Shown: positions 1 through 39,919 of the stretch, in pieces
Layout: every line of letters begins with the position of its first letter
How positions within the stretch are numbered: position 1 is the stretch's first letter
NCBI GenBank assembly: GCA_029721435.1
Contig: CM056588.1
Coordinates: forward strand, 40,317,430-40,381,429
DNA length: 64,000 nucleotides
Reading direction: 5' to 3'
Origin: Gymnothorax reevesii
Taxonomy: Eukaryota > Chordata > Actinopteri > Anguilliformes > Muraenidae
The notes under the pieces: generated by a model
The model's input: only the letters and a program-made list of their open reading frames with translations
Database searches by the model: none
Told to the model about the DNA's origin: nothing
Made by a program: the position numbers and the translations under genes

Positions 1-1789
1 ACTGGCCAAAGACCAGCCCGCCTTGTGGAAAGTTTTTAAAGTGGATAGCTCAACCTCACCCCCCCAAACTCTGCTCCCTGTTCTTACAAAAATTTTAAAA
101 GATTTTTGGACATCCTACCCTCCAGCCCAACACTTACTCAAATTAAAATCTAATGTTAAGTACTTCACCAGCATGGCAGAGATATCCATTAAACCACTGA
201 TGACCCCTCCCCCGCTTCAGCAACAGTCTCACTGCAGCAGGACAAAACTGATGACTCAAGCTGCTTTTGAGAGACTTTGTTTGCCGAAACCAGGGTGAAG
301 GACACATATGCATTTCTTGCTTTTGTTGAACACTTGCTGCCACATTTATTGACCGTGGTTGTGCACCAAAGTCAAATGCTTTTTTCGCACTGGTACACTC
401 CTTTAAAGTAAGAATTACTTTATTGCACTGGACCTCAAAAGGAGAATGCAGGGGATAGTGAAGAGCCTATAGACAGCTTTAGCAGTGGTCTTCTCCCCAG
501 TCCATTCTTAGTGCACCTTTTATACAAACCCTTACACATCTCAAATAGCCAAGAATGATCTTTTACTGATCCCTTTGTGGCCACCATCACATTAGAGTCC
601 TACATTATCAGCCGTAGCAAAGTACAGATAGACAATAAGTCTCATAATGACGGTGTCTAAATATACTGACAAAGTCGTCAACTTTGGGTTTGGAGTAGGG
701 TTTGTCGGGTTTGGAGCCACCCCTCCCTCATTGACAGCTCGGCATGTTGAGATGCAACATTGCCATAACAGAGGAACAAATCACAGTCTTACAGCTGCAC
801 CCAGGAGCAGGGGCACATTCTCGAGCGGACAACAAGTTTGCACATTCGGGTTTTGCTACGCTTGAAGATTAACTCATGTTTTTTTCTTTAGGGGATGCGG
901 GAAAACTGGGGTCAGTTGCATGGCACGTCCCGGATAATGACTAGTTTGTTGTGTCCTATAGGCTGGTTCTGATCTTGACAGCTTTAGCTTGTCAATTGCC
1001 TGCTCCGGTCTAAATAGCAGACATTAATTTTGCAATGGCAGGCCTATGCATGCGCGTTAGGTTCCATTACAGAGTAATGGCAAGTCTTTCAATTCTCATA
1101 AGGCTTTCATTACTTATCAAAGACTTTCCAGTGAATGTAAAGGAGTGTAATAAGAGGCTTATGAATTTCAGTCGGAATAAAAAAATGATAAGATAAATGA
1201 CACATGGAGAGAATATTAACATTTAATTTTTCAACTGTGCATTTGCAACTTCAATTCATTAGATTTTATATGGATGTATTCAGAGATAATGAGAACAACT
1301 ATTTTCCCATCCAATCAGCTGGTATGAAAAATGAACTGAGTTGACAATTCTGCTCTTTAAATTGGTGTCCAAGGCAAAAAATGGAATGTGACATTCATCT
1401 GCACATTTGCAAACACTGAAGAAGCAATATTACAATTATTTGATTTATGAATGCACTGTTTACAGAGATGAAAGAAATGCGAACTTGGTAGTCCTGACCT
1501 GAGGCCGGATAATGACAGTGACCTTAACTCTCATTCCAAATATTTTGTAGGGAGCAAAGTGCAGAAAACGTTGTTAAAACATCTCAGTGACTGGAGGACC
1601 AAAGCGTCTTCACGGATATTGCAACACCTGAACTGACAACGTGGCAAAGGCTATCAAAGCAAATTCCAGTCAAACCGCCACAGAAGACATGAGTAGAATG
1701 CTTATCATTATGAAGCTAAGACAATAAATCCATTGACAATTCAAGAAATGAGTGACTGACCAATGGTAAACAACTTCAAACTGTGTAAC
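1..1789. other. intergenic, nothing recognised
   Basis: AT-rich with short open frames only (for example 23-298, plus). None shows a family motif that I recognise. In human the next gene beyond CHKA is TCIRG1; no exon of it was seen here. Confidence 0.5.
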
Positions 1790-2648
1790 ATAACATGAAT
1801 GGCAAGAACAGGCCTTTCAGCCCAACTACGCTCGCCAGTTTCTTTATACTATTGTGAATATATCCCTTCTGATACTCAGTGACTCAATGGTATCTAGCTA
1901 TAAGTCAAGCCTGCTAATGAAAACCCCCAAGGTCTCTGCCTCAACAATATGGTCAGGCAAACTATTCCACATTGAAATTACTCTTTGGGTGAAGAAATAT
2001 TTCTGAATATCAGTGCTAAATTTACCTTTGGTCAACTTCCATTTGTGACATCGAGTTCTACTCACAACACTTGGTTGAAGGAATCCTACATAATTCACTT
2101 TGTTAATCCCTTTAACATATTTAAAGACCTCAATCAAATCACCCCTTAGTCTCCTTTTCCTAAGACTAAAGAGATTAAGGATCATCAGCCTCTTCTCATA
2201 GCTTTCATCTTTTATACCTGGAATAAGCTTAGTGGCTCTTCTCTGAACTTTCTCTAGAGCCTCTATATCTTTCTTAAAGAATGGTCCCCAGAACTGTGCA
2301 CAATACTCCAGATGTGGTCTGATGAATGTGTTGTACAAAAGAAGCATCACCTCCTTAGATTTGTACTCAATACTTTTGGCAATGTATCCCAGCATCTGAT
2401 TGGCTTTTTTAACTGCTACGGCACAATGGCTAGAGCCTGTGAGGGTTTGGTCAACAATCACTCCCAGATCTTTCTCGTGTACAGCACATTCCAGTTTTAA
2501 ACCTCCCATGAAGTAATCCCGTCTAATGTTTTTATTACCTACATGTACAACTTTACATTTTGCTACATTAAATTTCATTTGCCACATTTCTGCCCAATTC
2601 TGGATTCTATCCAAATCATCCTGAATCACTTTAGTGGACCCTAAACTA

Positions 2649-3817
2649 CAAAACCCAAAACCAGTGAAGTTGGCACGTTGTGTAAATCGTAAATAAAAAC
2701 AGAATACAATGATTTGCAAATCCTTTTCAACCTGTATTCAATTGAATACACAGCAAAGACAAGTTACTTAATGTTCGAACAGGTAAACTTTGTAATTTTT
2801 TGCAAATATATTAGCTCATTTGGAATGGACATCACCACACGGGCTCAGGAACACTTCAGAAAACCACTGTCAGTAACTACAGTTTGGCGCTACATCTGCA
2901 AGTGCAAGTTAAAACTCTACAATGCAAAGCGAAAGCCATTTATCAACAGCACCCAGAAACGCCGCCAGCTTCGCTGGGCCCAAGCTCATCTAAGATGTAC
3001 TGATGCAAAGGGGAAAAGTGTTCTGTGGTCTGACGAGTCCACATTTCAAATTGTTTTTGGAAACTGTGGAGGTTGTGTCCTCCGGACCAAAGATGAAAAG
3101 AACCATCCAGACTGTTATAGGCACAAAGTTCAAACGCCAGCATCTGTGATGGTATGGGGGTGTATTAGTGCCCAAGGCATGGGCAACTTACACATATGTG
3201 AAGGCACCATTAATGCTGAAAGGTACATACAGGTTTTGGAGCAACATATGCTGCCATCCAAGCAACGTCTTTTTCATGGACGCCCCTGCTTATTTCTGCA
3301 AGACAATGTCAAGCCACATTCTGCACGTGTTACAACAGCATGGCTCCGTAGTAAAAGAGTGCGGGTACTAGACTGGCCTGCCTGTAGTCCAGACCTGTCT
3401 CCCATTGAAAATGTGTGGCGCATTATGAAGCGTAAAATACGACAACGGAGACCCCGGACTGTTGAACAACTTAAGCTGTACATCAAGCAAGAATGGGAAA
3501 GAGTTCCACCTGAAAAGCTTCAAAAATTGGTCTCCTCAGCTCCCCAAAAGTGTACTGAGTGTCGTTAAAAGGAAAGGTGATGTAACACAGTGGTAAAAAG
3601 GCCCCTGTGCCAACTTTTTTGCAATGTGTTGCTGCCTTTAAATTCTAAGTTAATGATTCTTTCCAAAAAAAAAAAAAGTTTCTCAGTTTGAACATTAAAC
3701 ATATTGTCTTTGCAGTGTATTCAATTGAATATAAGTTGAAAAGGATTTGCAAATCATTGTATTTTGTTTTTATCTACGATTTCCATAACGTGCCAACTTC
3801 ACTGGTTTTGGATTTTG
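2649..3817 (+). mobile_element. Tc1-like DNA transposon copy 1, TA-flanked, internally deleted
   Basis: TA duplications at 2647-2648 and 3818-3819 bracket an 1169-bp element with inverted terminal repeats of roughly 145 bp (start CAAAACCCAAAACCAG; the end reads as its complement). The transposase frame (to 3568) keeps the DD34E triad: Asp in WSDEST, Asp in LQDNVKPHSA and Glu in SPDLSPIENVW, 34 residues apart. The N-terminal helix-turn-helix is absent: compared with copy 2 (33282-34797), about 430 bp are missing after 2826. Non-autonomous by this deletion. Confidence 0.92.
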
Positions 3818-3819
3818 TA

Positions 3820-4589
3820 TTTGCCAAACCCCCCAATTTAGTATCATCTGCAAATTTAACCAATCTGCTCTCAATATTACTATCAAGGTCATTAATGTAG
3901 ATGAGGAACAGCAGGGGTCCCAACACCGATCCCTGGGGGACGCCACTCCCCACCATACCTAGCTCAGATGAGATACCACTGGCCACCACTCTTTGTGTTC
4001 TGTCCTGTAACCAGTTTTGAATCCACTCCAGAATACCTCCTGTAACTCTAATGGAGCTCAATTTAAAAATTAGTCTCTTATGCGGTACTGTATCGAATGC
4101 TTTCTGAAAATCCAAGTATATGATGTCATAAGCCCTGCTCTGGTCATAAGTCCTGGTGGCCTCTTCAAAAGATTCCAGAGGGTTTGTCAGGCATGACCTT
4201 CCCTTATGAAAACCATGTTGGCTATCCTTCAAGATACTGTTCCGTTCAAGATATAAAACCAGCTTATCTTTTATGATAGATTCCAATATTTTGCACGCAA
4301 TGAAAGTTAAACTGACTGGCCTGTAATTTCCTGGCTCGGTACGGTCCCCTTTGTTATATATTGGTATAATATTGCCCTGTTTCCAATCATTTGGTATTTC
4401 TCCAGTTTCTGAGGACTGCCTGAAGATGGTGGATAGTGGCTTAAAGATGATCTCACCAACTTCCCTGAGCACTCTAGGATATAAGCCATCAGGACCCGCC
4501 ACCTTATCTGCCTTTAGTTTATGCAACTTGTCAAATACTTCGTTATCCCAAACCTCAATTTCTGCTAAATAATCTTGAGCATTTAACAT
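3820..4589 (-). pseudogene. LINE reverse transcriptase fragment
   Basis: Open frame of about 255 codons carrying RT motifs in order: DKVAGPDGLYPRVLRE, PIYNKGDRTEPGNYRPVSL, YLDFQKAFDTVPHKRL, GVPQGSVLGPLLFLIYINDL and KFADDTKLGG. The frame runs into the Tc1-like element and reopens on its far side at 2646, where it reads GSTKVIQDDLDRIQNW. Confidence 0.88.
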
Positions 4590-5042
4590 GCCCTCTGGCC
4601 AAATAAAGACCCCCTCTGAGATAAAATTCTCAACAAAGTAACTGTTTAAGGCATCCGCAATATCCTTGTTATCAAATAGCAGCGATCCGTTTTTTTATTC
4701 TTTATGCACTTAACCTGCTCTTTAACTTTCCTTTTTCTGCTACAGTACTGAAAGAAGCGCTTAGGGTTAGTTTTTGCTCCCTCTGCAATTTGTCTTTCAT
4801 ACAGTCCTCTAGCATTTCTCAGCTCTTTTTTGACCACAGCCCGTATTTTACAGTATTCAGCCTTAGGATTCTCATTGTTATCCTTTATGTAAATCTTATA
4901 AAGATTCCTCTTTTCCCTCAAAATCCTACAAATACTTCTAGTCATCCACTGAGGATTCTGCTATTTCAGCTTACTTTTGGACACCTTTGGAATGAATCTG
5001 CATTGTGATTCAAGTAAGACCCCCTTAAATATTTCCCACATC

Positions 5043-5480
5043 TCATTTACGGACACAGTCCAGGAGTGTCTCCCATTTCATTTCACTTAGATATGAGCGC
5101 ATCCTATCAAAGTTTGCTAGCCTAAAATTGAAAATTTTTGTTTTTGAATACACCTTTTTAACTTCCCATGAAACATCAAAATTAACAGCAGAGTGATCAC
5201 TTGTCCCAAGTGGCTCCAGTACCTCAACATTGCTAATTCTATCTGGGTCTTTACAGAGCACTAAGTCTAAAAATGCCTTCTCTCTTGTCGGTTTATTAAC
5301 ATACAGCACCAAGAAATTATCATTTATAACATCTAGAAATTCTTCCTCCCCCTTACCCTGTCCTTTCACCATTTCCCAATTGATACCAGGATAATTTAAG
5401 TCTCCCATAATAATAGTCCTTCCACCTCTACAAGCTTGCGTAATCCTCCTAAAAAGCATTTCATTGACTGTACTGTCCAA
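5043..5480 (-). pseudogene. LINE apurinic-type endonuclease fragment
   Basis: About 145 codons with GDLNYPGINWE, DLVLCKDPDRISNVEVLEP and GTSDHSAV, the Asp/Asn and SDH motifs of EEP-type LINE endonucleases. N-terminal part missing. Confidence 0.85.
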
Positions 5481-6293
5481 AGCTGGTGGTCAATAGCATA
5501 CACCTATGTTTCAACCTGTTTCGTGTTTGCCAATGAGCCTGAGCCAGATATCTTCACAGGGCAAGGAATGTTCAATTTCGGGAATTATATAATAACATAA
5601 GACTGTGACTGTCCTTAAACCCTGCCTTTGTCGGTCATTTAGAATTTTCTGGAACTCTTTTTTTTGGCATTTTTCAGTGTGACAAGCTCTGGGAATTCTG
5701 CAGTTGGCTCCAACTAAGTGACATTTTAAGGGCTTCTCAGAATCAAAAAAATGGCTGCCCATTTCAGTTTTTGTTTTTTGCTGCATAGAGTTTGCCTGCA
5801 TTCGAATAGCCAAAGAAAATTATGTTTTTCGCCAAATTTCATACCACGTTTCTTTAACTTCGGTAAAAAAGGTCATGAGGCTAGGGCAAAGAGTTCAGAA
5901 TTTGTCACAGCTCAGGAGGACAACCGCACTACCGAGAGAATCCGAATGCTCATACACTGAGCAACATGATCGTGCATCTCTCGCCCGTCATGTTCATTAG
6001 TTTTCCTGATTGGCTGGTTGGATGTTTGTCGCTCAAAATATTTACACCACTTGGTTTTGTGGGATGGCATTATGTCCTATCTTTTCGTTAAGGATGGTTC
6101 AGTGTACCCTATGCTAGGAGATAAATTAGGAAGCACTGAAGCATCTTTCCTTCATACTTAGAGAATGCAAACACACTTATCATGGCTGCTATGAAAATAC
6201 TTCCCATGCACTTTCAAGGAGGTAGAAACTGTCCTAAGCAAAAAATGACTATTCAAACACAGCCCAAGATTCCTGTTCGACTTCTTTGACCTA

Positions 6294-6690
6294 TAGTGCT
6301 GTGAGTAAGTATTTTTCCCCTTTCTGATTTTTTTTTTTTTTTTTTGGTCACACTTAAATGTTTCAGATCATCAAATAAATTTTATTATTAGACAAAGATA
6401 ACCCAAGTAAATTACTTCTTCACATTGGGCCGGATTGGTTTTTTTTTGCCTTAATAAATGAAATCGTCATTTATAAACTGTGTTTTGTATTCAATTGGGT
6501 TACCGTTGTCCAATATTACAATTGAAGCACCTATTACTAAAACCCCATAAGTCACACTTGACTTGACTTGCCTTGTGGGGTTTTAGTAATCAGTGCTTCA
6601 ATTTGTTTGATGGTCTGAAACATTTAACAGTGACATATACCCAAAAAATAAGAAATCAGGAAGGGGGCAAATACTTTTTTCACAGCACTG
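6294..6690. mobile_element. Tc1/mariner-type MITE, TA-flanked
   Basis: 397-bp non-coding element with TA at both ends (6292-6293, 6691-6692) and imperfect inverted repeats of about 45 bp (AGTGCTGTGA on one side; CACAGCACT on the other). The centre folds again: AAAACCCCAT (about 6540) pairs with TGTGGGGTTTT (about 6575). No coding capacity. Confidence 0.8.
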
Positions 6691-6854
6691 TAGACCCAAG
6701 AGACCCTCAGCACTTAGAAGAGCACAATTTGGTAAGACCTAGACAGGGCCACCCATGATCCTCTGAGAGGATTTTGAGACAAAAGATACACCACAAAGAG
6801 AGTAACAAATAGTAGTGTTGATTTAGGGATCATTTTTATGTCATAGCTCTTTAG

Positions 6855-7050
6855 GCAGGGTGGTAGGGAGCCCTGCTCCTGGACATAGCCCTGCATGTTT
6901 CAGATGTCTCTCGGCTCAAACGCTCCAGATTCCCTTGAATGCCTCCTTACCAAACCCTAACAAGCTGCAATCATTGTAATGGGGTGCATTAGGATAGCTA
7001 AAATATGTAGCACTATGGCTCTCCAGGAGCGGAGTATCCTACCACTGGCG
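6855..7050. repeat. dispersed short element, copy A ('CCTGGAGAG' family)
   Basis: Starts near AGCCCTGCTCCTGGACATAG and ends near GGCTCTCCAGGAGCGG. It resembles 19262-19435 and 59697-59905: all three have a GCATGTTT-like word, an AGACGTCT/AGATGTCT-like word and partly complementary ends. Probably a MITE. Confidence 0.55.
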
Positions 7051-7465
7051 TAAGGTAATAAAATGGATGCAAAACGCCTAATCCATGAAAAAAATCAAAA
7101 CAATGGCCTCAACTGACTTTATAAGCAAGCTTGATAAATCATTCAGGCAATGAATCCCTCAATGCAATTCCTCCTTTCAATGCAAAGGTCCCAAACTTTC
7201 TTTCACTGAATAATGAAAAGAGACATGCAAAGATTGGAAAACATTTGTAATTTTCTTGGGATCTTTGTGTAGGGTAGAACTAGCACCCAGTTTCCAACTG
7301 TCTGAAATGGACTTGGTTGCAAATTCATTTAGTTGCAAAAATACATTTTTTTGGCTTCTGAAGGGGGGCGTGACAGAGTTTGAGAACCACTGGCCGACAT
7401 TTTCCTCATTTGGCTGAAACAGGAAATCTCAGCAGAAGAACAGAACATTCGATACCCAAAGGTAA

Positions 7466-10131
7466 CATTTTTTTGAGTACTTTTATTGCAGAACATGAAG
7501 AGCATTACAATGCATAAGCTGAAAACCTCAAAACAGCAGGTTCACCAGATCACATTCGTAGTCTACAGAGCAGTAGCAATACAATTTTTGAAGACTAGTT
7601 ATTTTATAATTCGCAGCATCAAGACTTTATTGAGGTCACAAAGGAGCGCAGCAGGGGTCAATCAAAATGCCCACTGACATTCTAATTTCAAGCAGATGCT
7701 GAATTTAAATTTTTTTGCGTTTATCTGGCAACCATAGGTATTTACACCAAGTTATGTTCATGTGATTACGTCATTCTCACTGTTCGGGTGATTACAGTTA
7801 GTATATTTACATAATGAATTCAAAGATAATGATTGATTTTTTGAATGATCATATTTTCTTTAGTTTGAGAATGGCAATTTTGAATTGATATAACAGGGAA
7901 ACTACTAGAACGGCAGTGGAATTAAAGATGAAACTAATTTATGAACATGAAAAATTATCTCTGAAAGTGACCCCAACTGTGACAGACATAAGTAGCTTAA
8001 AAAAAAAAAGAATAATTGCAGATGCTTAAAACCACATTTAAAATAATGCATATAAAGAGAACCCCATTCTTATCAAGAAAAAGAAACAAAAGCCTTTTTG
8101 CCAGTTTCCACATCAGGACATTAAAGCAGCTCATTCTGTCAAGAAACTAAGGTAATACAAAAAGGAGAAGTGACATATGAAAGAGCCATTTACAATCAAA
8201 AAAATGCAGTATGATTCCCAACTGAAATAACAAGAATATCAGGACAGTCTTTCACAGTAATCAAACACCAGCACGCCATTAAAAAAAAACAATCAAAACT
8301 AAAATTACACTGATACGGATGGTTAACGGATATCACAACAGGACATTTCAAAACAAATGAAAATGTAGATTATAAAATATTCTCCTCACCCCACATACAT
8401 TTCCGGGATACAATAGTCCCATTTTGAGGGGATTATCTATCATCTACTCAGACTGTCGATTCACTCAACAAATACTGGTTGTACCTCCAACTCCATGGTC
8501 GTGGCCAGGCCAATTCACCCTCAGTGAGGGAATATCTTACTGTCCCAGCACAGGTCCTTCTATACAAAGTTACTCTATTGATTGGATCTGTTGACTGCCA
8601 TTTAGACAATCAACCTACCCTTAAAACTCAGAATTCTAAAACAGAATTCTATGCTGCCACATCAGTCAAAACATGGAAATAAAAATATTCACAGTATGTC
8701 ACGCAATAACTGTCTCTTCATGTGGTAGCAGCAGTCAATAATTTGCATGAATATACTGAAAATCTGAATATCAGAGTATTCAAGACTTCAGACAGGGTCA
8801 TCCTTTACACATTAAGAGCAAAAATGGCAGTGGATTGGATAAAAGTGCCACATAAGTGGGTATAGTAATACTACCATCTGGCAGTCTCACAGTTTCAAAC
8901 GGTTTCACTGATCAGTAGTGAAATGATGACTGAGATCATTCAAGCAGTCATGAAGCACTTGACAGTAGATAAATTAACGGCATGACTAAAAATACCTTTA
9001 CAGGTACACTTTCAGAATCAACCTTTCAAAATCTATGGATCCATATATGGTCCATCAAATGCAGCTGCTGTATTCAAACTTGTGACACTTCAGGCCCATT
9101 TTCATTTCTCGTGGAGACCCAAGATCTCAAATTATCCCTAATATGTCCAGCTGAATTGCAGGGGAATGTGTATAAATATGATGCGCGAGATCTTGATATT
9201 TTCTATTTTATGTAATGGTGCGGCCATAAAAACATGGCATTATGGGTTTAAATATTTTTCTCGATGTTAGAGTGACATCACATCAATGAAGCGCTGCAAC
9301 CAGCAGATACGGAATATGTATGTGAAATTGTCGTACAATTTGAAAAAAATGATTTATCTGACTTACAGCCAACTTATGGGAACCTTTAAGCTTAAAGGAA
9401 GGGTTTACGGGGTTAAAACTCATAACTTATGAATGAAATCATCTGTGTTCATGACCGAAACAGGATACTGGAATCCAAATGCGGCAGTTGACGGAGGCGA
9501 GCAGAGTTTGGACCTGCTCCAAAAGATCTGCTGGCTTAATCTTCGGACCGCAAGCCTCAGATTTTATGAGTCAGTCAATCTTTCACAGCTAAGTAGTAGG
9601 GGCTCACGCCACAATTACAGCGAACTGGAAACAGGAGGGTCAGTGAAAAGTGTAATAGTGTTTGCCATCCACTGGAACTTACATTCATACATGATATAAA
9701 AAAGAAACAACAAACAAAATAATATTGTATGCATGTATAGTATAAATCACAAGTAAAGGTAAGAGAATATAAAGAGCTTTTGTGACCTTTAAGGGGGCAA
9801 AAACTGAGTTAAAAAAAAAAAAAAACCATTTAAATTAAAAACATTTCACAAATACCCCAGGTACAGACTGCATAGGAGTACGGAGTGGAAGCAGCCTACG
9901 TAAACGCTTGTGCGAGCTCTGTAAGAAGCCTGAGAGGAGGGCACCAACCGGCAGAAGTCCAGTTCGACTTTGGTCCGTTGTTCCGTCCCCAAAATCAGCT
10001 CCCCCACCCCTCACGCCGCACTTGATAAGTGCTGTAATGACCGGACCCCAGCTCGCCTCTCCAGCCCTCCCCAACATGTCCCCGCGCGAAATCCGCGGGG
10101 CCGTCCGCTCCCCGTGGCATCCCGCACGGGC
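7466..10131 (-). other. chka: probable chka 3' UTR
   Basis: AT-rich, non-coding stretch downstream of the chka stop. Two minus-strand AATAAA signals lie close together, at 7626-7631 and 7482-7487, and no recognised transposon interrupts the stretch. I infer a terminal exon of about 2.5-2.7 kb ending near 7466 or 7600. No transcript evidence is available here, and an earlier end is possible. Confidence 0.45.
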
Positions 10132-37682
<27,551 letters not shown>

Positions 37683-38060
37683 TTTTGCAAGGACGTCTTC
37701 CGTATTTAACTGAAAATTGATGACGCTATTCAAAAGAAGCTTAATGAAATTCGTATTATGCACCAGATAACTAATCTTTCACTTGAAACACCTGTTAGAG
37801 AAGAATTTTATATGCTACCAGAATATTAACGACTCCTCCCGTTCCGAAAATAAGGTATTAAGCTGTCAAATCGTTAAAAGTGTCGACACCGATTCACTCG
37901 CCGTGTGAAATGAACTATGTGTTCAAGGCGGCATACTCGCTAATAAAAAGAGGGTTTGTAAATACGTCAGATGACCACGCCTTTTGTGTTCTTTGATTGG
38001 TCAGAGAGGGCTCAGCCCAGAAATCCAAATAACCGAGATTGACGCAGTAATGTGCAGACG
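37683..38060 (-). promoter_or_regulatory. chka: probable chka 5' UTR and promoter
   Basis: Region directly upstream of the chka start. A CCAAT box in the sense orientation (ATTGG on the plus strand, 37996-38000) sits about 315 bp upstream of the ATG. Several CpG dinucleotides occur around the start codon, fewer further up. The transcription start site is not determinable from sequence. Confidence 0.4.
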
Positions 38061-38342
38061 AATCCGTACATAGGATTTGCGAAGGTATACATCACATTTC
38101 ATTTCACGCCATTTACTGGAAAGGAATTCCCATGTATCTGACCATGTTAGATTATTTTTTGTTTAATAAAGATCAGGGGGGAACTAAAGGCCTAATAAAC
38201 TTGCTTTCGGATTAGAGGATTTTTGCTCAGATAGTGATCTTACATGGCTTCAATGGTAATCACCGTGCCTCTGATTCGGGCTAAAATTAAATGGGGTTTC
38301 GCTTAAACATGGCTTTTGAATTTTCTTTTAGATTAGCATCTA

Positions 38343-39919
38343 CCAGTGAGCTCCAAAACTACTGGCATCCCTGACTGGCAAGTCACCAACAATACAGAAA
38401 AGATATAAACAATATAATCAAAGAGAAACAGAATACACCAAGATGAGTCAAATACTTAATAAATTTTTCAGTGGAAACAACCAAAATCATAAAGATAATT
38501 TAATACTTAATTAATTTCAACAAAATCATGGCTTCATAAATATTGACACCCTTCATTTAATACTGAGTGCAAACACATCTAACAAGGACAACAGCCCAGA
38601 CTTCTCCCATATTTTTTTTTTACAAAGTTATGGCACACATTTGCAGGGTTTTGGACCATTCCCCCGAGTAGATCCTTTCAAAATCCTTCATATTCATGGG
38701 TTTGCGTTTATCAACTGCCCTCTTCAACTCAGCCCAGAGGTTTTCAAATGGATTGAGATCTGATCATCTGGCGACTGATAAGTCCATTGCAGAATGTTGA
38801 ATTTCTTGTCACAGAACCACTTCTGTGTGGATCTTGAGGTATGCTTAGGGTCATTGTCTTGTTGGAAAGTCCACCTATTGCTAAATCCCAGCCTTATGGC
38901 AGAGGCAACCAGATTGTTGGCCAAAATGTAATGGTGGAATTCATTCTGACATTACTCTTAACCAGTGCCCCTGGACCTCTTGAATTAAAACAGCCCCAAA
39001 ACATGACTGACCCACCATCGTATTTCACCATGAGTATGAGGAGCTTCTTGTATGCATCCGTTTCAACGCAAAACTGCTGTATCTGACCGAAACTTGCAAT
39101 TTTGGTCTCATCCGACCAAAGCACCTTGTTCCAGTCATAATTTAAACAATGTTTGGTAAAATCCAAGCGCTTGCTTCTGTGTTTTCTGGCCAGTAAAGGC
39201 TTTCTTCTGGCAACCTTCAAGAGCCTGTGGTTGTGGAGGTGGCACCTGATGGCACGTTTTGAAACCTAGAAACCTCAAGATGCCAACAAGGCCTTTAATG
39301 TCTTCATTGTGATTCTTCGTGATTTTGTTGCTTCTTTCACCATCCTCCTCAGTATCTTGGGGGAGCAGCTGCGTTCTCTACCTTTGTGGTTTTTAATAAT
39401 TCCATATTTTGAAAATTTTTAAATAAATGCCCTGACAGTGTTCAATTGCATATTCAATCATTTGAGAATCTTCTTGTCGCCATGACCAGATTTATGAAGG
39501 TCTATGACAATCTGCCTCTTTTTAACTGATAGTTGATTTGTTTTCTTCATGGTGTTAGATGACAAAGGGACACTGCATGTGTTACCTCATTTTGATATCC
39601 AAATGAAACAGGAAGTGATAAAATGGCTCAGCATAGTTCCTTAACACTTGATAAAACTTAAATAAGTGCATTTTAATACCTGGTTTAATTGGGTAGATGT
39701 CATTTGCAAAATTTTTTAAGGGTGCCATTAACTGTAAAACCTTGGAGGAAAATGATTTTTAATTAAATCAGTGAATGATTTTAGTTGGTTCCATTGGAAC
39801 ATTAATATGAAACAGGATTTTTTACATGTCAGTTTTTACAGTTCCTCAATAAATACACTTTTTAGAATTTTTTGAAGCATCGTTTGGGGCAGGGGTGCAA
39901 GTAATTTTTGAGCCAACTG
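38343..39919 (-). mobile_element. decayed Tc1-like element with transposase remnants
   Basis: Ends CAGTGAGCTCCAAAACTACT and, from the right, CAGTTGGCTCAAAAATTACT, next to TA on both sides (38341-38342; 39920-39921). Minus-strand remnants: LARKHRSKRLDF, KVLWSDETK, VMFWGCF and FQQDNDPKHTSRSTQKWF, so two catalytic Asp are still visible. The Glu block is corrupted (QSPDDQIS). Intergenic, upstream of chka. Confidence 0.85.

Larger units (their letters stand above)
1790..5515 (-). mobile_element. CR1-like non-LTR retrotransposon (LINE), 5'-truncated and split by a Tc1 element
   Basis: Minus-strand remnant of a jockey/CR1-type LINE. From 5' to 3': an endonuclease (5480-5043) with IIMGDLN and TSDHSAVNFD; a linker (4945-4646); reverse transcriptase (4589-3820) with GPDGL, NYRPVSL, YLDFQKAFDTVPH, GVPQGSVLGPLLF and the catalytic FADD; and the C-terminal part (2646-1898) with HLEYCAQFWGPF and RRATKLIPG. 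Just upstream of the endonuclease frame the conserved CYRPP reads CY-stop-PP (about 5490-5505), and the 5' end is missing. Frames are broken between blocks, so this copy is dead. A Tc1-like element (2649-3817) sits between the FADD block and the C-terminal part. Confidence 0.88.

Noticed and set aside
23..298. 91-codon plus-strand frame at the window start
   Set aside because: No recognised homology, no splice or promoter context; cannot be supported as a gene.
2714..2830. N-terminal part of the Tc1 open frame (MQILFNLYSIEYTAKTSY...)
   Set aside because: This is translation of the inverted terminal repeat, not transposase; real transposase homology starts near DITTRAQEHF.
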